Under the pieces are notes generated by a model that was not told the DNA's origin, searched no databases, and saw only the letters and a list, made by a program, of their open reading frames with translations. A stretch of DNA of 64,000 bases from Massilia sp. Root418. Lineage in GTDB: Bacteria > Pseudomonadota > Gammaproteobacteria > Burkholderiales > Burkholderiaceae_D. Below, piece by piece: positions 9,201 through 15,561 of the stretch (position 1 is its first letter; every line of letters begins with the position of its first letter). Both the position numbers and the translations under genes were made by a program. Location: assembly GCF_001425265.1 (NCBI RefSeq), contig NZ_LMEC01000020.1:580706-644705 (forward strand), read 5' to 3'.

Positions 9201-9993
9201 GGGCATCGGGCGTGCGCGTCATCGGCACGTTAGAGCCCCACACCATCAGGTAGGTGGAGTTGTACCAGTCGGCCGATTCCGGCACGTCGGTCTGCTCGCC
9301 CCACACCTGCGGGCTGGCCGGCGGCAAGTCGCAGTACCAGTCATAGAAGCTCAGCGCCACGCCGCCGATCAGCGACAGGTAGCGCGTGCCGGCGGCGTAG
9401 CTGACCATGGACATGGCGGGAATCGGCGAGAAGCCGACGATGCGGTCCGGGCCGTACTTCTTGATGGTGAACGCGTTGGCGGCGGCGATCATCTCGTTGG
9501 CGTCGTCCCACGACGCGCGCACGAAGCCGCCCTGGCCGCGCACGGTCTTGTAGCTGGCCGCGCGGGCCGGGTCCTGGCTGATGTACTCCCAGGCGGCGAC
9601 CGGGTCCATGGTCACGCGCGCCTCGCGCCACATCTCCATCAGGCGGCCGCGCACCATCGGATACTTCACGCGCTGCGCCGAATAGACGTACCAGGAATAG
9701 CTGGCGCCGCGCGGGCAGCCGCGCGGCTCGTGGTTGGGCAGGTCCGGACGGGTGCGCGGATAATCGGTCTGCTGGGTTTCCCAGGTAATCAGGCCGTTCT
9801 TCACATACACCTTCCAGCTGCAGGAGCCGGTGCAGTTAACGCCGTGCGTGGAGCGCACGATCTTGTCGTGCTGCCAGCGCTGGCGGTAAGCGTTCTCCCA
9901 GGTGCGGTCCTCGTCCACCACGGCGCCGTGGCCGTTGGAAAAGGTCGACCTGGCCTTGCTGAAGAAATTCAGGCGATCCAAAAAATGACTCAT
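6286..9993 (-). CDS. narG: Respiratory nitrate reductase alpha subunit (Mo-bisMGD)
   Basis: The start at 9993 (MSHFLDRLNFFSKARS) gives 1235 residues, the NarG size. The N-terminal FS0 cluster ligands are visible as His50, Cys54 and Cys58 (HGVNCTGSC), with the later cysteine in EPRGCPRGASYSWY. The molybdenum-aspartate region corresponds to the stretch around YNSTYLMVWGSNVP. It reduces nitrate to nitrite with quinol electrons delivered through NarH and NarI. The gene overlaps narH by 4 bp. About 170 bp separate its start from an upstream small ORF. The promoter with an FNR box lies further upstream at about 10,510, so the small ORF probably leads the operon. The long opposite-strand ORF here is a GC-rich shadow. 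Confidence 0.98.
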   Translation of the reverse strand: MSHFLDRLNFFSKARSTFSNGHGAVVDEDRTWENAYRQRWQHDKIVRSTHGVNCTGSCSWKVYVKNGLITWETQQTDYPRTRPDLPNHEPRGCPRGASYSWYVYSAQRVKYPMVRGRLMEMWREARVTMDPVAAWEYISQDPARAASYKTVRGQGGFVRASWDDANEMIAAANAFTIKKYGPDRIVGFSPIPAMSMVSYAAGTRYLSLIGGVALSFYDWYCDLPPASPQVWGEQTDVPESADWYNSTYLMVWGSNVPMTRTPDAHFYTEVRYKGTKTVAVSSDFGEMAKFGDIWLAPKQGTDAALAMAMGHVILKEFHTAGQSKYFKEYAKQYTDFPMLVLLKEHNGHLAPDYFLRASHLDKSLDETNNPEWKTLVIDEASGAIVAPAGSIGFRWGESGKWNLEMKQGGNGQPVDPQLSLLGAGGEVLPVAFPYFGGKDASDVLLRNVPVKRITLADGSTALVATVFDLTLANYGVDRGLGGGNVASSYEDDVPYTPAWQVKHTGVKAADVITVARQFAENADKTRGKSMVIVGAALNHWYHMDMTYRGIINMLMMCGCIGQSGGGWAHYVGQEKLRPQTGWTPLAFAQDWNRPMRQMNGTSFFYAHTSQWRHEKLHTDEIASPLAGADVAPMTLLDYNAKAERLGWLPSAPQLQTNPLELTRAAAAAGVAPADYAVQQIRDGKLQFSCDDPDNPANFPRNMFVWRSNILGSSGKGHEYFLKYLLGTQNALMSDEDHCIKPRDVKVRPAAEGKLDLLVVLDFRMSTTCLYGDIVLPTATWYEKDDLNTSDMHPFIHPLSEAVQPLWQSRSDWEIYKGLAKKFEEIGGACLGKQTDLVLTPLMHDTPGELGQPFDPKDWRAGECEPVPGKTMPNFTVVERDYTQIYKKFTSIGPLLEKLGNGGKGISWKTGHEVDVLRGINRTVLAEGVSHGQPRLDTAIDAAEMILSLAPETNGHVAVKAWDALSKITGRDHTHLALPREHDSIRFRDVQAQPRKIISSPTWSGLESEEVSYNACYTNVHELIPWRTLTGRQQFYQDHRWMRDFGEGLCVYKPAINTKTTAATLGAKPNGNKEIALNFITPHQKWGIHSTYSDNLRMLTLSRGGPHVWLSETDAKSAGIVDNDWIEVFNVNGTLTARAIVSQRVPEGMTLMYHAQEKIVNTPGAEMSGMRGGIHNSVTRAVTKPTHMIGGYAQLSWGFNYYGTVGSNRDEFVLVRKMNKVDWLEGPLVEKQGSKA

Positions 9994-10144
9994 GCTGGCT
10001 CCTCGCTGGCGCCGCTGGGGCGCCGGGAAATAAACACCGCTGCACGCAACATGCATGCAGCCGTCGATGGAAGCAGTCTACGAATACGGCGCCCTATTGG
10101 ATATCGGCAAGAAGTGCTTCCGGCAGAGCGAGAAGGAGTAGCCT

Positions 10145-10168
10145 GCCTAGTCCTTTGTGACTAGGATG
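10145..10168. promoter_or_regulatory. Palindrome CCTAGTC-N6-GACTAGG in the nar leader
   Basis: There is a perfect 7-6-7 inverted repeat at 10146-10165 with spacer CTTTGT, about 150 bp upstream of the narG start and overlapping the 3' end of the small leader ORF. It shares its half-sites and spacing with sites before moaA and narK1. It is likely a dimeric regulator site, possibly NarL. The proposed regulator is inference. Confidence 0.55.
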
Positions 10169-10445
10169 GCGTGCCGGACGGGCTGCATGCGGGTACGGCT
10201 GGTGCGGTGCCGGCGCGGTGCGGCAGCGCGGGCTGAGCGCAAACGCAAGGGCCGCCGGCGGGCGCCGCGCCGCGCCCGGCGTGAACGGTGGCTGAGGACG
10301 CCATGCACAGGGCGGCCGGCGCCGATGCCGGGGCCGATGCCGGATGCGCGCGCCACTCCAGCAGCAGCATGCCGGCCAGCGCCGCCAGCGAGGCCGCCTG
10401 CACCGCCAGGCCGAGCGGCGCGGGCCTATGAGATCTGAACATCAT
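10161..10445 (-). CDS. Putative small single-pass membrane protein leading the nar operon
   Basis: The 94-residue ORF starts MMFRSHRPAP with a good ribosome site (GAAGGAG) seven bases upstream. It has one hydrophobic helix (GLAVQAASLAALAGMLLLEW, residues about 13-32), then an Ala/Pro/Gly-rich tail containing two Cys (GGPCVCAQP) and a His/Arg end. A perfect FNR box is centred about 70 bp upstream of its start, the right place to drive it and, after 170 bp, narG. I do not recognise a family. The tail is low-complexity and could be a GC-rich artefact, so this rests mainly on the ribosome site, the helix and the promoter position. Confidence 0.45.
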   Translation of the reverse strand: MMFRSHRPAPLGLAVQAASLAALAGMLLLEWRAHPASAPASAPAALCMASSATVHAGRGAAPAGGPCVCAQPALPHRAGTAPAVPACSPSGTPS

Positions 10446-10508
10446 GACTCCTTCAAAAACGGGCATGTGCCCGCGCCGCCATTGTCGGCAGCGCGGCCGC
10501 GCGGCGCC

Positions 10509-10522
10509 TTGATGTGCATCAA
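10509..10522. promoter_or_regulatory. Perfect FNR/Dnr box (TTGATGTGCATCAA) of the nar operon
   Basis: TTGAT-N4-ATCAA matches the FNR/Anr/Dnr consensus on both half-sites. It is centred near 10515.5, about 70 bp upstream of the small leader ORF (minus strand) and 150 bp upstream of the divergent plus-strand ORF at 10669. It is expected to activate nar transcription in the absence of oxygen or with NO. Confidence 0.8.
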
Positions 10523-10542
10523 GCGCAGCCGGGCGGCGCGGC

Positions 10543-10566
10543 GCCTCGTGCGAAATGCCTAGTCCC
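10543..10566. promoter_or_regulatory. Candidate operator sharing 22 of 24 bases with a site before narK1
   Basis: The site reads GCCTCGTG-CGAAAT-GCCTAGTCCC. It matches 16927-16950 at 22 of 24 positions and is a degenerate form of the CTAGTC-N6-GACTAG palindrome. Its centre lies about 39 bp upstream (minus-strand sense) of the FNR box centre, a spacing that would suit an activator working together with FNR. Binding factor unknown; NarL is suggested by context. Confidence 0.5.
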
Positions 10567-10668
10567 CCTCGTGCCGACCGCCTATAGCCGCGCGGGCGCG
10601 GCTGGGATATACCTACGGCATGGCCGCCGCGCGCGGCATCCCACAGCAAACAATGACAAGGAAACCAC

Positions 10669-11058
10669 ATGAAAATCGCCAGTTTCGACGACCTGCTCGC
10701 CGCCGCCGCCGCCCAGGAGCAGCCGCAGCGCCTGCTGTTCGCCTTCAGCATGGCCGAAGCCGCGCCCGGCCACCGTGGCGCGGACGCCCCGCAAACGCTG
10801 ATCCCGGTCATGTGCGCCGACAAAGCGCCCGAAGAAGTCACCAGCTTCGCCCAGCTGGCCGGCGAAGCGGCCGACATCGGCGCGCAATGGGACATGGTGA
10901 TGGTAAGCGCGCTATCCGGCGCAGCGGGCACACAGCCGCCCGCCGGCACGGTCGAGCAAGCCCTGCGCCGCATGCTGCGCGCCATCCAGGACGGCCAGCT
11001 CGACTGGATGCTCGCCTTCGACCGCCAAGGACAACTCCTACACGCTCAACCAGCCTGA
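10669..11058 (+). CDS. Conserved hypothetical protein of about 130 residues next to nar genes
   Basis: The 129-residue ORF has a ribosome site (CAAGGAAACC) just before ATG 10669. It begins MKIASFDDLLAAAAAQEQPQRLLFAFSMAEAAPG and continues with LIPVMCADKAPEEVTSFAQLAGEAADIGAQWDMVMVSAL, then EQALRRMLRAIQDGQLDWMLAFDRQGQ. The pattern resembles small soluble betaproteobacterial proteins sometimes labelled, without clear basis, ribonucleotide reductase alpha subunit. I do not assign a function. No signal peptide or membrane helix is seen. It is transcribed away from the nar operon and could share the FNR-controlled intergenic region. Confidence 0.7.
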   Translation: MKIASFDDLLAAAAAQEQPQRLLFAFSMAEAAPGHRGADAPQTLIPVMCADKAPEEVTSFAQLAGEAADIGAQWDMVMVSALSGAAGTQPPAGTVEQALRRMLRAIQDGQLDWMLAFDRQGQLLHAQPA

Positions 11059-11070
11059 TTTCCCAGGCGA

Positions 11071-11130
11071 CCTCAGCCGCATTTCGCCCCCATTCGGGGT
11101 CAGACCCCGAGTTCAGGAAAATGCGGCAGA
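11071..11130. repeat. Imperfect copy of the GGGGTCAGACCCC palindromic repeat
   Basis: The sequence around CAGCCGCATTTCGCCCCCATTCG runs into GGGGTCAGACCCCGA and then GGAAAATGCGGCAG. It is a diverged version of the perfect palindrome 170 bp to the right. It lies in the non-coding stretch after the ORF ending at 11058. Confidence 0.6.
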
Positions 11131-11240
11131 GCTCGTTTGACGCGCTGCGTTTCATTCGGGAGCAGCCGTTCTGGCGCTTGCCCACTGACAACTTCGCCCG
11201 CCGCCGCTGCGCGCGGAACCAGGCTCGGCAGCCTAGCGAC

Positions 11241-11299
11241 CTGAGCCGCATTTCCCCCACTTCGGGGTCAGACCCCGAAGTGGGGGAAATGCGGCTCAG
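11241..11299. repeat. Perfect 59-bp palindrome with GGGGTC-A-GACCCC core
   Basis: Two exact 29-base arms surround a single A. The arms begin CTGAGCCGCATTT and end TTCGGGGTC, and the second arm is the complete reverse complement. It lies between convergent genes (plus ORF ending 11058, minus carbonic anhydrase ending 11319). It could act as a bidirectional terminator, although its form is that of an interspersed REP-like element. No other gene is seen in 11059-11318. Confidence 0.85.
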
Positions 11300-11318
11300 G
11301 CTGGCTAATCAGGGTGGG

Positions 11319-11972
11319 CTAATCAGGGGGGCGGGTCAGGGGGCAGACCAGGGGGAGGAATTGCTGGCGCCGGGCGGAGTAGGCCATCAGGGCGCCGCAT
11401 TCGATGTCGAAGTACCAGCCGTGCAGCTTGAGCTTGCCTTCGTCGACGCGGCGCTTGATCCAGGGGTAGGTCAGCAGGTTGTCCAGCGAATGCAAGATGC
11501 TGGCCAGCTCGCAGGCCTTGTGCTGCTCGTCCTGGCCGCGGTGGCCCAGCGTCTGCCGCACCTGGCGCGCCACCGGTTCGGCGATCTTCATCCAGCGCCC
11601 GACAAAGTCGGTCTCGGCCGCCGGCTGGCGCGGCCCCATCAGGGCGCGGATGCCGCCGCAGCGCGCGTGGCCCAGCACGATCACCCGCTCCACTTCGAGA
11701 TTGCATACGGCAAATTCGATCGCCGAGCTCACCCCGGGCGGCGCGTCCGGGGTGCACGGCGGGACCAGGTTGGCGATATTGCGCACCACGAACAGGTCGC
11801 CCGGGTCGCTGCCGGTCAGCAGCATGGGGTCGACCCGCGAGTCGCAGCAGCCGATCAGCAGCGTGCCCGGCGTCTGGCGCGCACGCAGGCTGTCGTACAG
11901 CCCGTGGGTGTCGCCGAAGTAGCGCTGCTGGAAACGGCCGAAGCCTTGTACGAATTTTTCAATGTCTTGCAT
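11319..11972 (-). CDS. Beta-class carbonic anhydrase
   Basis: The 217-residue product shows the beta-CA zinc ligands: Cys in GCCDSRVDP and His/Cys in VLGHARCGGIRAL, with the catalytic Asp-Arg dyad inside CCDSR. It interconverts CO2 and bicarbonate in the cytoplasm. It lies 9 bp after the dnr-like gene and is co-oriented, so it is probably co-transcribed. Its place in a denitrification cluster suggests pH or CO2 balance during anaerobic growth, which is inference. Confidence 0.95.
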   Translation of the reverse strand: MQDIEKFVQGFGRFQQRYFGDTHGLYDSLRARQTPGTLLIGCCDSRVDPMLLTGSDPGDLFVVRNIANLVPPCTPDAPPGVSSAIEFAVCNLEVERVIVLGHARCGGIRALMGPRQPAAETDFVGRWMKIAEPVARQVRQTLGHRGQDEQHKACELASILHSLDNLLTYPWIKRRVDEGKLKLHGWYFDIECGALMAYSARRQQFLPLVCPLTRPPD

Positions 11973-11981
11973 GCGCCCTCC

Positions 11982-12668
11982 TCAACCTGCGCATTGCCGC
12001 AGCGCGGCCGGGTCCAGGATCGCCACCCGCCTGCCCTTGAACGCGATCAGGTGGCGCGCGCTCAGCTCGGCCATGATGCGCGAGAAGTGCTCCGGCGTGA
12101 GGCTGAGCCGCGAGGCCAGCACCGCCTTCGACACCGGCAGCGTGAGCGATACTTCGCCGGCCGTTTCCTGCGAGGGCTGCTTGAGCAGGAAGGCGGCCAC
12201 GCGCTCGGTGCCGGAGCGCAGCGCGTACGATTCGAGGTCGGACATGAGGCTGTGCATGCGCTGGCTCAGGCCCGCCAGCATCTTGCAGGCGAAGGCCGGC
12301 GCGTTTTCAATCTCGCGGTAGATGGCCGGCTTGGCCACGTGCAGCAGCAAGCTGTCTTCGGTGGCTTGCGCCGTGACGATGTAGGGGCTGTTCATGAACA
12401 TGAGCGCTTCGCCGAAGCTGTGCCCGGGCCCGATCAGTTCTATCACCTTCTCAGCGCCGTGCGCGGAGTGGAAGGCCAGTTTGACGCGGCCGTACAGCAC
12501 CACGTGGAAGCCGGTGCACGGGTCGCCGCGCTGGAAGATCAGGTCGCCACGCTCGACGCGCAGTTCGGTGCAGCCCAGCGCGATGCGGTCCAGCTCTTCG
12601 TCCTGCAGGGTATTGAACAGCGGAACCCGCGACAAAAACGTTTGCGGTTTGATTTTATTTCGGTCCAT
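11982..12668 (-). CDS. Crp/Fnr-family regulator, Dnr/NnrR type
   Basis: The 228-residue product has an N-terminal cyclic-nucleotide-binding-like beta barrel (LFNTLQDEELDRIALGC to GEALMFMNSPYIVTAQ), a long dimer helix and a C-terminal winged HTH (SKAVLASRLSLTPEHFSRIMAELSARHLI). The N-terminal cysteine cluster of true FNR is absent, so it is more like the heme/NO-responding Dnr group. It probably recognises the TTGAT-N4-ATCAA boxes in this window. It sits between hemN and the carbonic anhydrase gene. Assignment to Dnr rather than another Crp branch is inferred from context. Confidence 0.85.
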   Translation of the reverse strand: MDRNKIKPQTFLSRVPLFNTLQDEELDRIALGCTELRVERGDLIFQRGDPCTGFHVVLYGRVKLAFHSAHGAEKVIELIGPGHSFGEALMFMNSPYIVTAQATEDSLLLHVAKPAIYREIENAPAFACKMLAGLSQRMHSLMSDLESYALRSGTERVAAFLLKQPSQETAGEVSLTLPVSKAVLASRLSLTPEHFSRIMAELSARHLIAFKGRRVAILDPAALRQCAG

Positions 12669-12687
12669 AGTGGTCTCCTGCGCCGCC

Positions 12688-14148
12688 CTAAATCGTGGCG
12701 GAATAGCGCCGTGGCGGCGGGCCGGTGTCGGCCTGTGCGTGCAGATAGCGGTCGAACGCCATGCAGATATTGCGGATCAGCAGCCGCCCGCGCAGCGTGA
12801 CCTGGATGCCTGCGCTGTCCATGCGCAGCAAGCCCTGTTGTTCCAGGGGCCGCAGCCGTTCCAGCTCGGGGGCGAAGTAGGCGGCCGCGCCGCCGGGGAT
12901 GGCCGGCTGGCTGGCATCGAGCGAGGCGAAGTCCAGTTCGAAGTCGCACATCAGCTTGCCGATCACGCTGCGGCGCAGGTGGTCGTCCACGTCCAGCGTA
13001 ACGCCGCGCGCGACCGGCAACCGGCCCGCATCCAGCGCGGCGTAGTAGGCCGATATGGACTTTTCGTTCTGGCTGTAGCAGCCGCCCACCGAGCTGATGG
13101 CCGACACGCCCAGCGCCACCAGGTCGCTCTCGGCGTGGGTGGAATAGCCCTGGAAGTTGCGGTGCAGCCGCCCTTCCCGCTGGCTGCGCGCCAGGTCGTC
13201 CTCCGGCAGCGCAAAGTGGTCCATGCCGATGTAGACGTAGCCGGCCGCCGTCAGGCGCTCGATGCACAGCGCCAGCATGGTCAGCTTGGTTTCCGGGTCC
13301 GGCAAGGTGGCCGCGTCGATCAGGCCTTGCGACTTGAACAGGTGCGGCATGTGGGCGTAGTTGTACAGCGCCAGGCGGTCCGGCTTCAGGCCTATCACCT
13401 GCTCCAGGGTGACGGCCATGCTGGCCGGGCTCTGGCACGGCAGGCCGTAGATCAGGTCCACGCTCACCGAGCGGAAAGCGGCGTCGCGCGCGGCTGCCAG
13501 CACGGCGGCGGTCTGCTCGTAGGGCTGCACGCGGTTGACGGCGCGCTGCACCGCCGGGTCGAAGTCCTGGATGCCCAGGCTGACCCGGTTGAAGCCCTGC
13601 CGCCGCAGCACGTGCATGCGCTCGGGAGTGACGGTGCGCGGGTCGATCTCGACCGAGAATTCGCCTTCCTCGTCGGCGGCGAACGCGAAGCGGCTGCGCA
13701 GGGAGGCCAGCAGGCCGTCCATCTGGGCGTCGTCCAGGTAGGTGGGCGTGCCGCCGCCGAAGTGGAGCTGTTCGACCCGGTTCATGCCGGCGAACAGCGC
13801 GCCTTGCAGTTCAATCTCGCGCTCCAGGTAGTCCAGGTATTGCACCGCCTTGCTGCGGTCCTGCGTGATGATCTTGTTGCAGCCGCAGTAGTAGCACAGC
13901 GACTGGCAGAACGGGATGTGCACGTACAGGGACAGGCCACGCGCCTGCCCAGCTCCAGCTCCAGCTCCAGCTCCAGCTTCGGCCCCGGCGCGGCGGGCCG
14001 CGACGCCGCTGCGGTAGTCCGCCTCGCCGAAGCCGGACTGGAAGCGGTCCGCGCTGGGGTAGGAGGTGTAGCGCGGCCCAGCCTGGGTCAGGCGGCGCAC
14101 CAGCGCCGCGTCGAATTCGACCGAGGGGGTGATGGGGATGGTTAGCAT
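12688..14148 (-). CDS. hemN: Oxygen-independent coproporphyrinogen III dehydrogenase
   Basis: The start at 14148 (MLTIPITPSVEFDAALVRRL) gives 486 residues, near the family norm (about 455-460), with an insertion. The radical SAM motif with the extra cysteine is present (CQSLCYYCGC). HemN motifs GGGTPTYL and SLGIQDFDPAVQRAVNR and the C-terminal HemN domain follow. It makes protoporphyrinogen without oxygen, supporting heme supply for denitrification enzymes. The start overlaps the narK2 end by 7 bp. An alanine-glycine repeat encoded by a hexanucleotide tract lies before the radical SAM domain. Confidence 0.96.
   Translation of the reverse strand: MLTIPITPSVEFDAALVRRLTQAGPRYTSYPSADRFQSGFGEADYRSGVAARRAGAEAGAGAGAGAGQARGLSLYVHIPFCQSLCYYCGCNKIITQDRSKAVQYLDYLEREIELQGALFAGMNRVEQLHFGGGTPTYLDDAQMDGLLASLRSRFAFAADEEGEFSVEIDPRTVTPERMHVLRRQGFNRVSLGIQDFDPAVQRAVNRVQPYEQTAAVLAAARDAAFRSVSVDLIYGLPCQSPASMAVTLEQVIGLKPDRLALYNYAHMPHLFKSQGLIDAATLPDPETKLTMLALCIERLTAAGYVYIGMDHFALPEDDLARSQREGRLHRNFQGYSTHAESDLVALGVSAISSVGGCYSQNEKSISAYYAALDAGRLPVARGVTLDVDDHLRRSVIGKLMCDFELDFASLDASQPAIPGGAAAYFAPELERLRPLEQQGLLRMDSAGIQVTLRGRLLIRNICMAFDRYLHAQADTGPPPRRYSATI
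13951..13980. repeat. Hexanucleotide tandem repeat (AGCTCC)n within hemN
   Basis: Four exact AGCTCC units are followed by one AGCTTC unit. On the coding strand they read as alternating Gly-Ala codons. The unit is a multiple of three, so slippage changes linker length and not frame. It lies between the N-terminal extension and the radical SAM core. Confidence 0.85.
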
Positions 14149-15527
14149 GGCATGGCCGCGTTCTTGCGCGCATAGCACCACCACGTGAGCGCGATGCAGC
14201 TGACGTAGAAGGCGATGAAGCACCACAGCGCCGCGCCGGGACCGCCGGTCAGCGCGATCGAGGTGCCGTAGCTCTTGGGGATGAAGAAGGCGCCGTAGGC
14301 CGCCACCGCCGAGGTGAAGCCCAGCACTGCCGCGCCTTCCTTGTTCGCTTCGATCACGGCCTGCTCCTGCATGGCCTTGGGCTGCCCGGCTGCGGCGCGC
14401 TGGCGCTCGGTGAGGAAGATCACGGGGATCATGCGGAAGGTGGAGGCGTTGCCCACGCCGGTGCCGGCGAACAGCAGCATGAACATCCAGAAGAAGCCGT
14501 TGAAGTTGCCCGCCACGCCGTCGTGCGGCAGGAACTGCAGCACGCCGTAGACGGCCAGGATCATGCCGGCGAAGGTCCACACGGTGACGCGCGCGCCGCC
14601 CAGCTTGTCGGAGATGATGCCGCCCACCACGCGCGCCAGCGCGCCCACCAGCGGACCGAGGAAGGCGTACTGCAGCGGGTTCACGTCGGGGAACTGGGTC
14701 TTGATCAGCAGCGGGAAGCCGGCCGAGTAGCCGATGAAGGAGCCGAAGGTGCCGGTGTAGAGCCAGCACATGAGCCAGTTGTGCTTGCGCTTGAAGATCA
14801 CGGCCTGGTCGGCGAAGGAAGCCTTGGCCGAGGCCAGGTCGTTCATGCCGAACCATGCCAGCAGGCTGCTGACGGCGATGAAGGGCACCCAGATGAAGCC
14901 GGCGTTCTGCAGCCACAGGGTGGTGCTCTGGCCGTTCTTGACGGCGGTCTGCGCTTCGCCGCCGATGGCGCCGAACACGCCCATGGTGATCACCAGCGGC
15001 ACCACGAACTGCACCGCCGATACGCCCAGGTTGCCCAGGCCGGCGTTCATGCCCAGCGCGTAGCCCTTCTGCGATTTCGGGAAGAAGAAGCTGATGTTGG
15101 CCATGGAGGAGGCGAAATTGCCGCCGCCCAGGCCGCACAGCAGCGCCAGCACCAGCATGGTGGGGTAGCCGGTGTTCACGTCCTGCACCGCGTAGCCGAT
15201 GCCGATGGCCGGTATCAGCAGCGAGGCGGTGGAGATGGTGGTCCATTTGCGCCCGCCGAAGATGGGCACCATGAAGGAGTAGAAGATGCGCAGCGTGGCG
15301 CCGGACAGGCCGGGCAGCGCGGTCAGCCAGAACAGCTGGTTGGTACTGTACTGGAAGCCGATGGCCGGCAGGTTCACCACCACCACGCTCCACACCATCC
15401 AGACGGCGAAGGCCAGTGCCAGCGCCGGGATGGAGATCCACAGGTTGCGGTTGGCGGTGTCGCGCCCGCCGTCGCGCCAGAAGGACGGTGCTTCGGGCTC
15501 CCAGGTACTGATTAGATATTTGCTCAT
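14142..15527 (-). CDS. narK2: Nitrate/nitrite transporter NarK2-type (MFS)
   Basis: The 461-residue product has twelve predicted membrane segments. The first nitrate-signature-like glycine stretch is visible (ALLCGLGGGNFASSMANISFFFPKSQKGYALGMNAGLGNLG), and a second lies in the C-terminal half (FAGTGVGNASTFRMIP). It begins with a soluble segment WEPEAPSFWRDGG typical of the NarK2/NarU nitrate-nitrite antiporter branch. It is paired with NarK1, encoded 34 bp upstream. Such pairs are often found in betaproteobacteria and Paracoccus, where the two supply nitrate import and nitrite exchange. Its end overlaps hemN. Confidence 0.95.
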   Translation of the reverse strand: MSKYLISTWEPEAPSFWRDGGRDTANRNLWISIPALALAFAVWMVWSVVVVNLPAIGFQYSTNQLFWLTALPGLSGATLRIFYSFMVPIFGGRKWTTISTASLLIPAIGIGYAVQDVNTGYPTMLVLALLCGLGGGNFASSMANISFFFPKSQKGYALGMNAGLGNLGVSAVQFVVPLVITMGVFGAIGGEAQTAVKNGQSTTLWLQNAGFIWVPFIAVSSLLAWFGMNDLASAKASFADQAVIFKRKHNWLMCWLYTGTFGSFIGYSAGFPLLIKTQFPDVNPLQYAFLGPLVGALARVVGGIISDKLGGARVTVWTFAGMILAVYGVLQFLPHDGVAGNFNGFFWMFMLLFAGTGVGNASTFRMIPVIFLTERQRAAAGQPKAMQEQAVIEANKEGAAVLGFTSAVAAYGAFFIPKSYGTSIALTGGPGAALWCFIAFYVSCIALTWWCYARKNAAMPC

Positions 15528-15561
15528 GATTTCTCCTGAATCGAGGATTAGCAGCGTTGAA

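Noticed and set aside
10038..10140. A 24-codon plus-strand mini-ORF (MEAVYEYGALLDIGKKCF...) in the narG leader
   Set aside because: It has no clear ribosome site, is opposite in direction to the operon, and is short enough to arise by chance.
6274..10164. A 1296-codon plus-strand ORF opposite narG
   Set aside because: It is the complementary frame of a GC-rich gene. The composition is His/Arg/Val-rich without domains, and narG on the other strand has full-length family features.
11130..11240. Short coding-looking minus frame between the two palindromes (KRQNGCSRMKRSASNEL...)
   Set aside because: It runs through both repeat arms and has no start signal. It looks like interspersed repeat sequence, not a gene.
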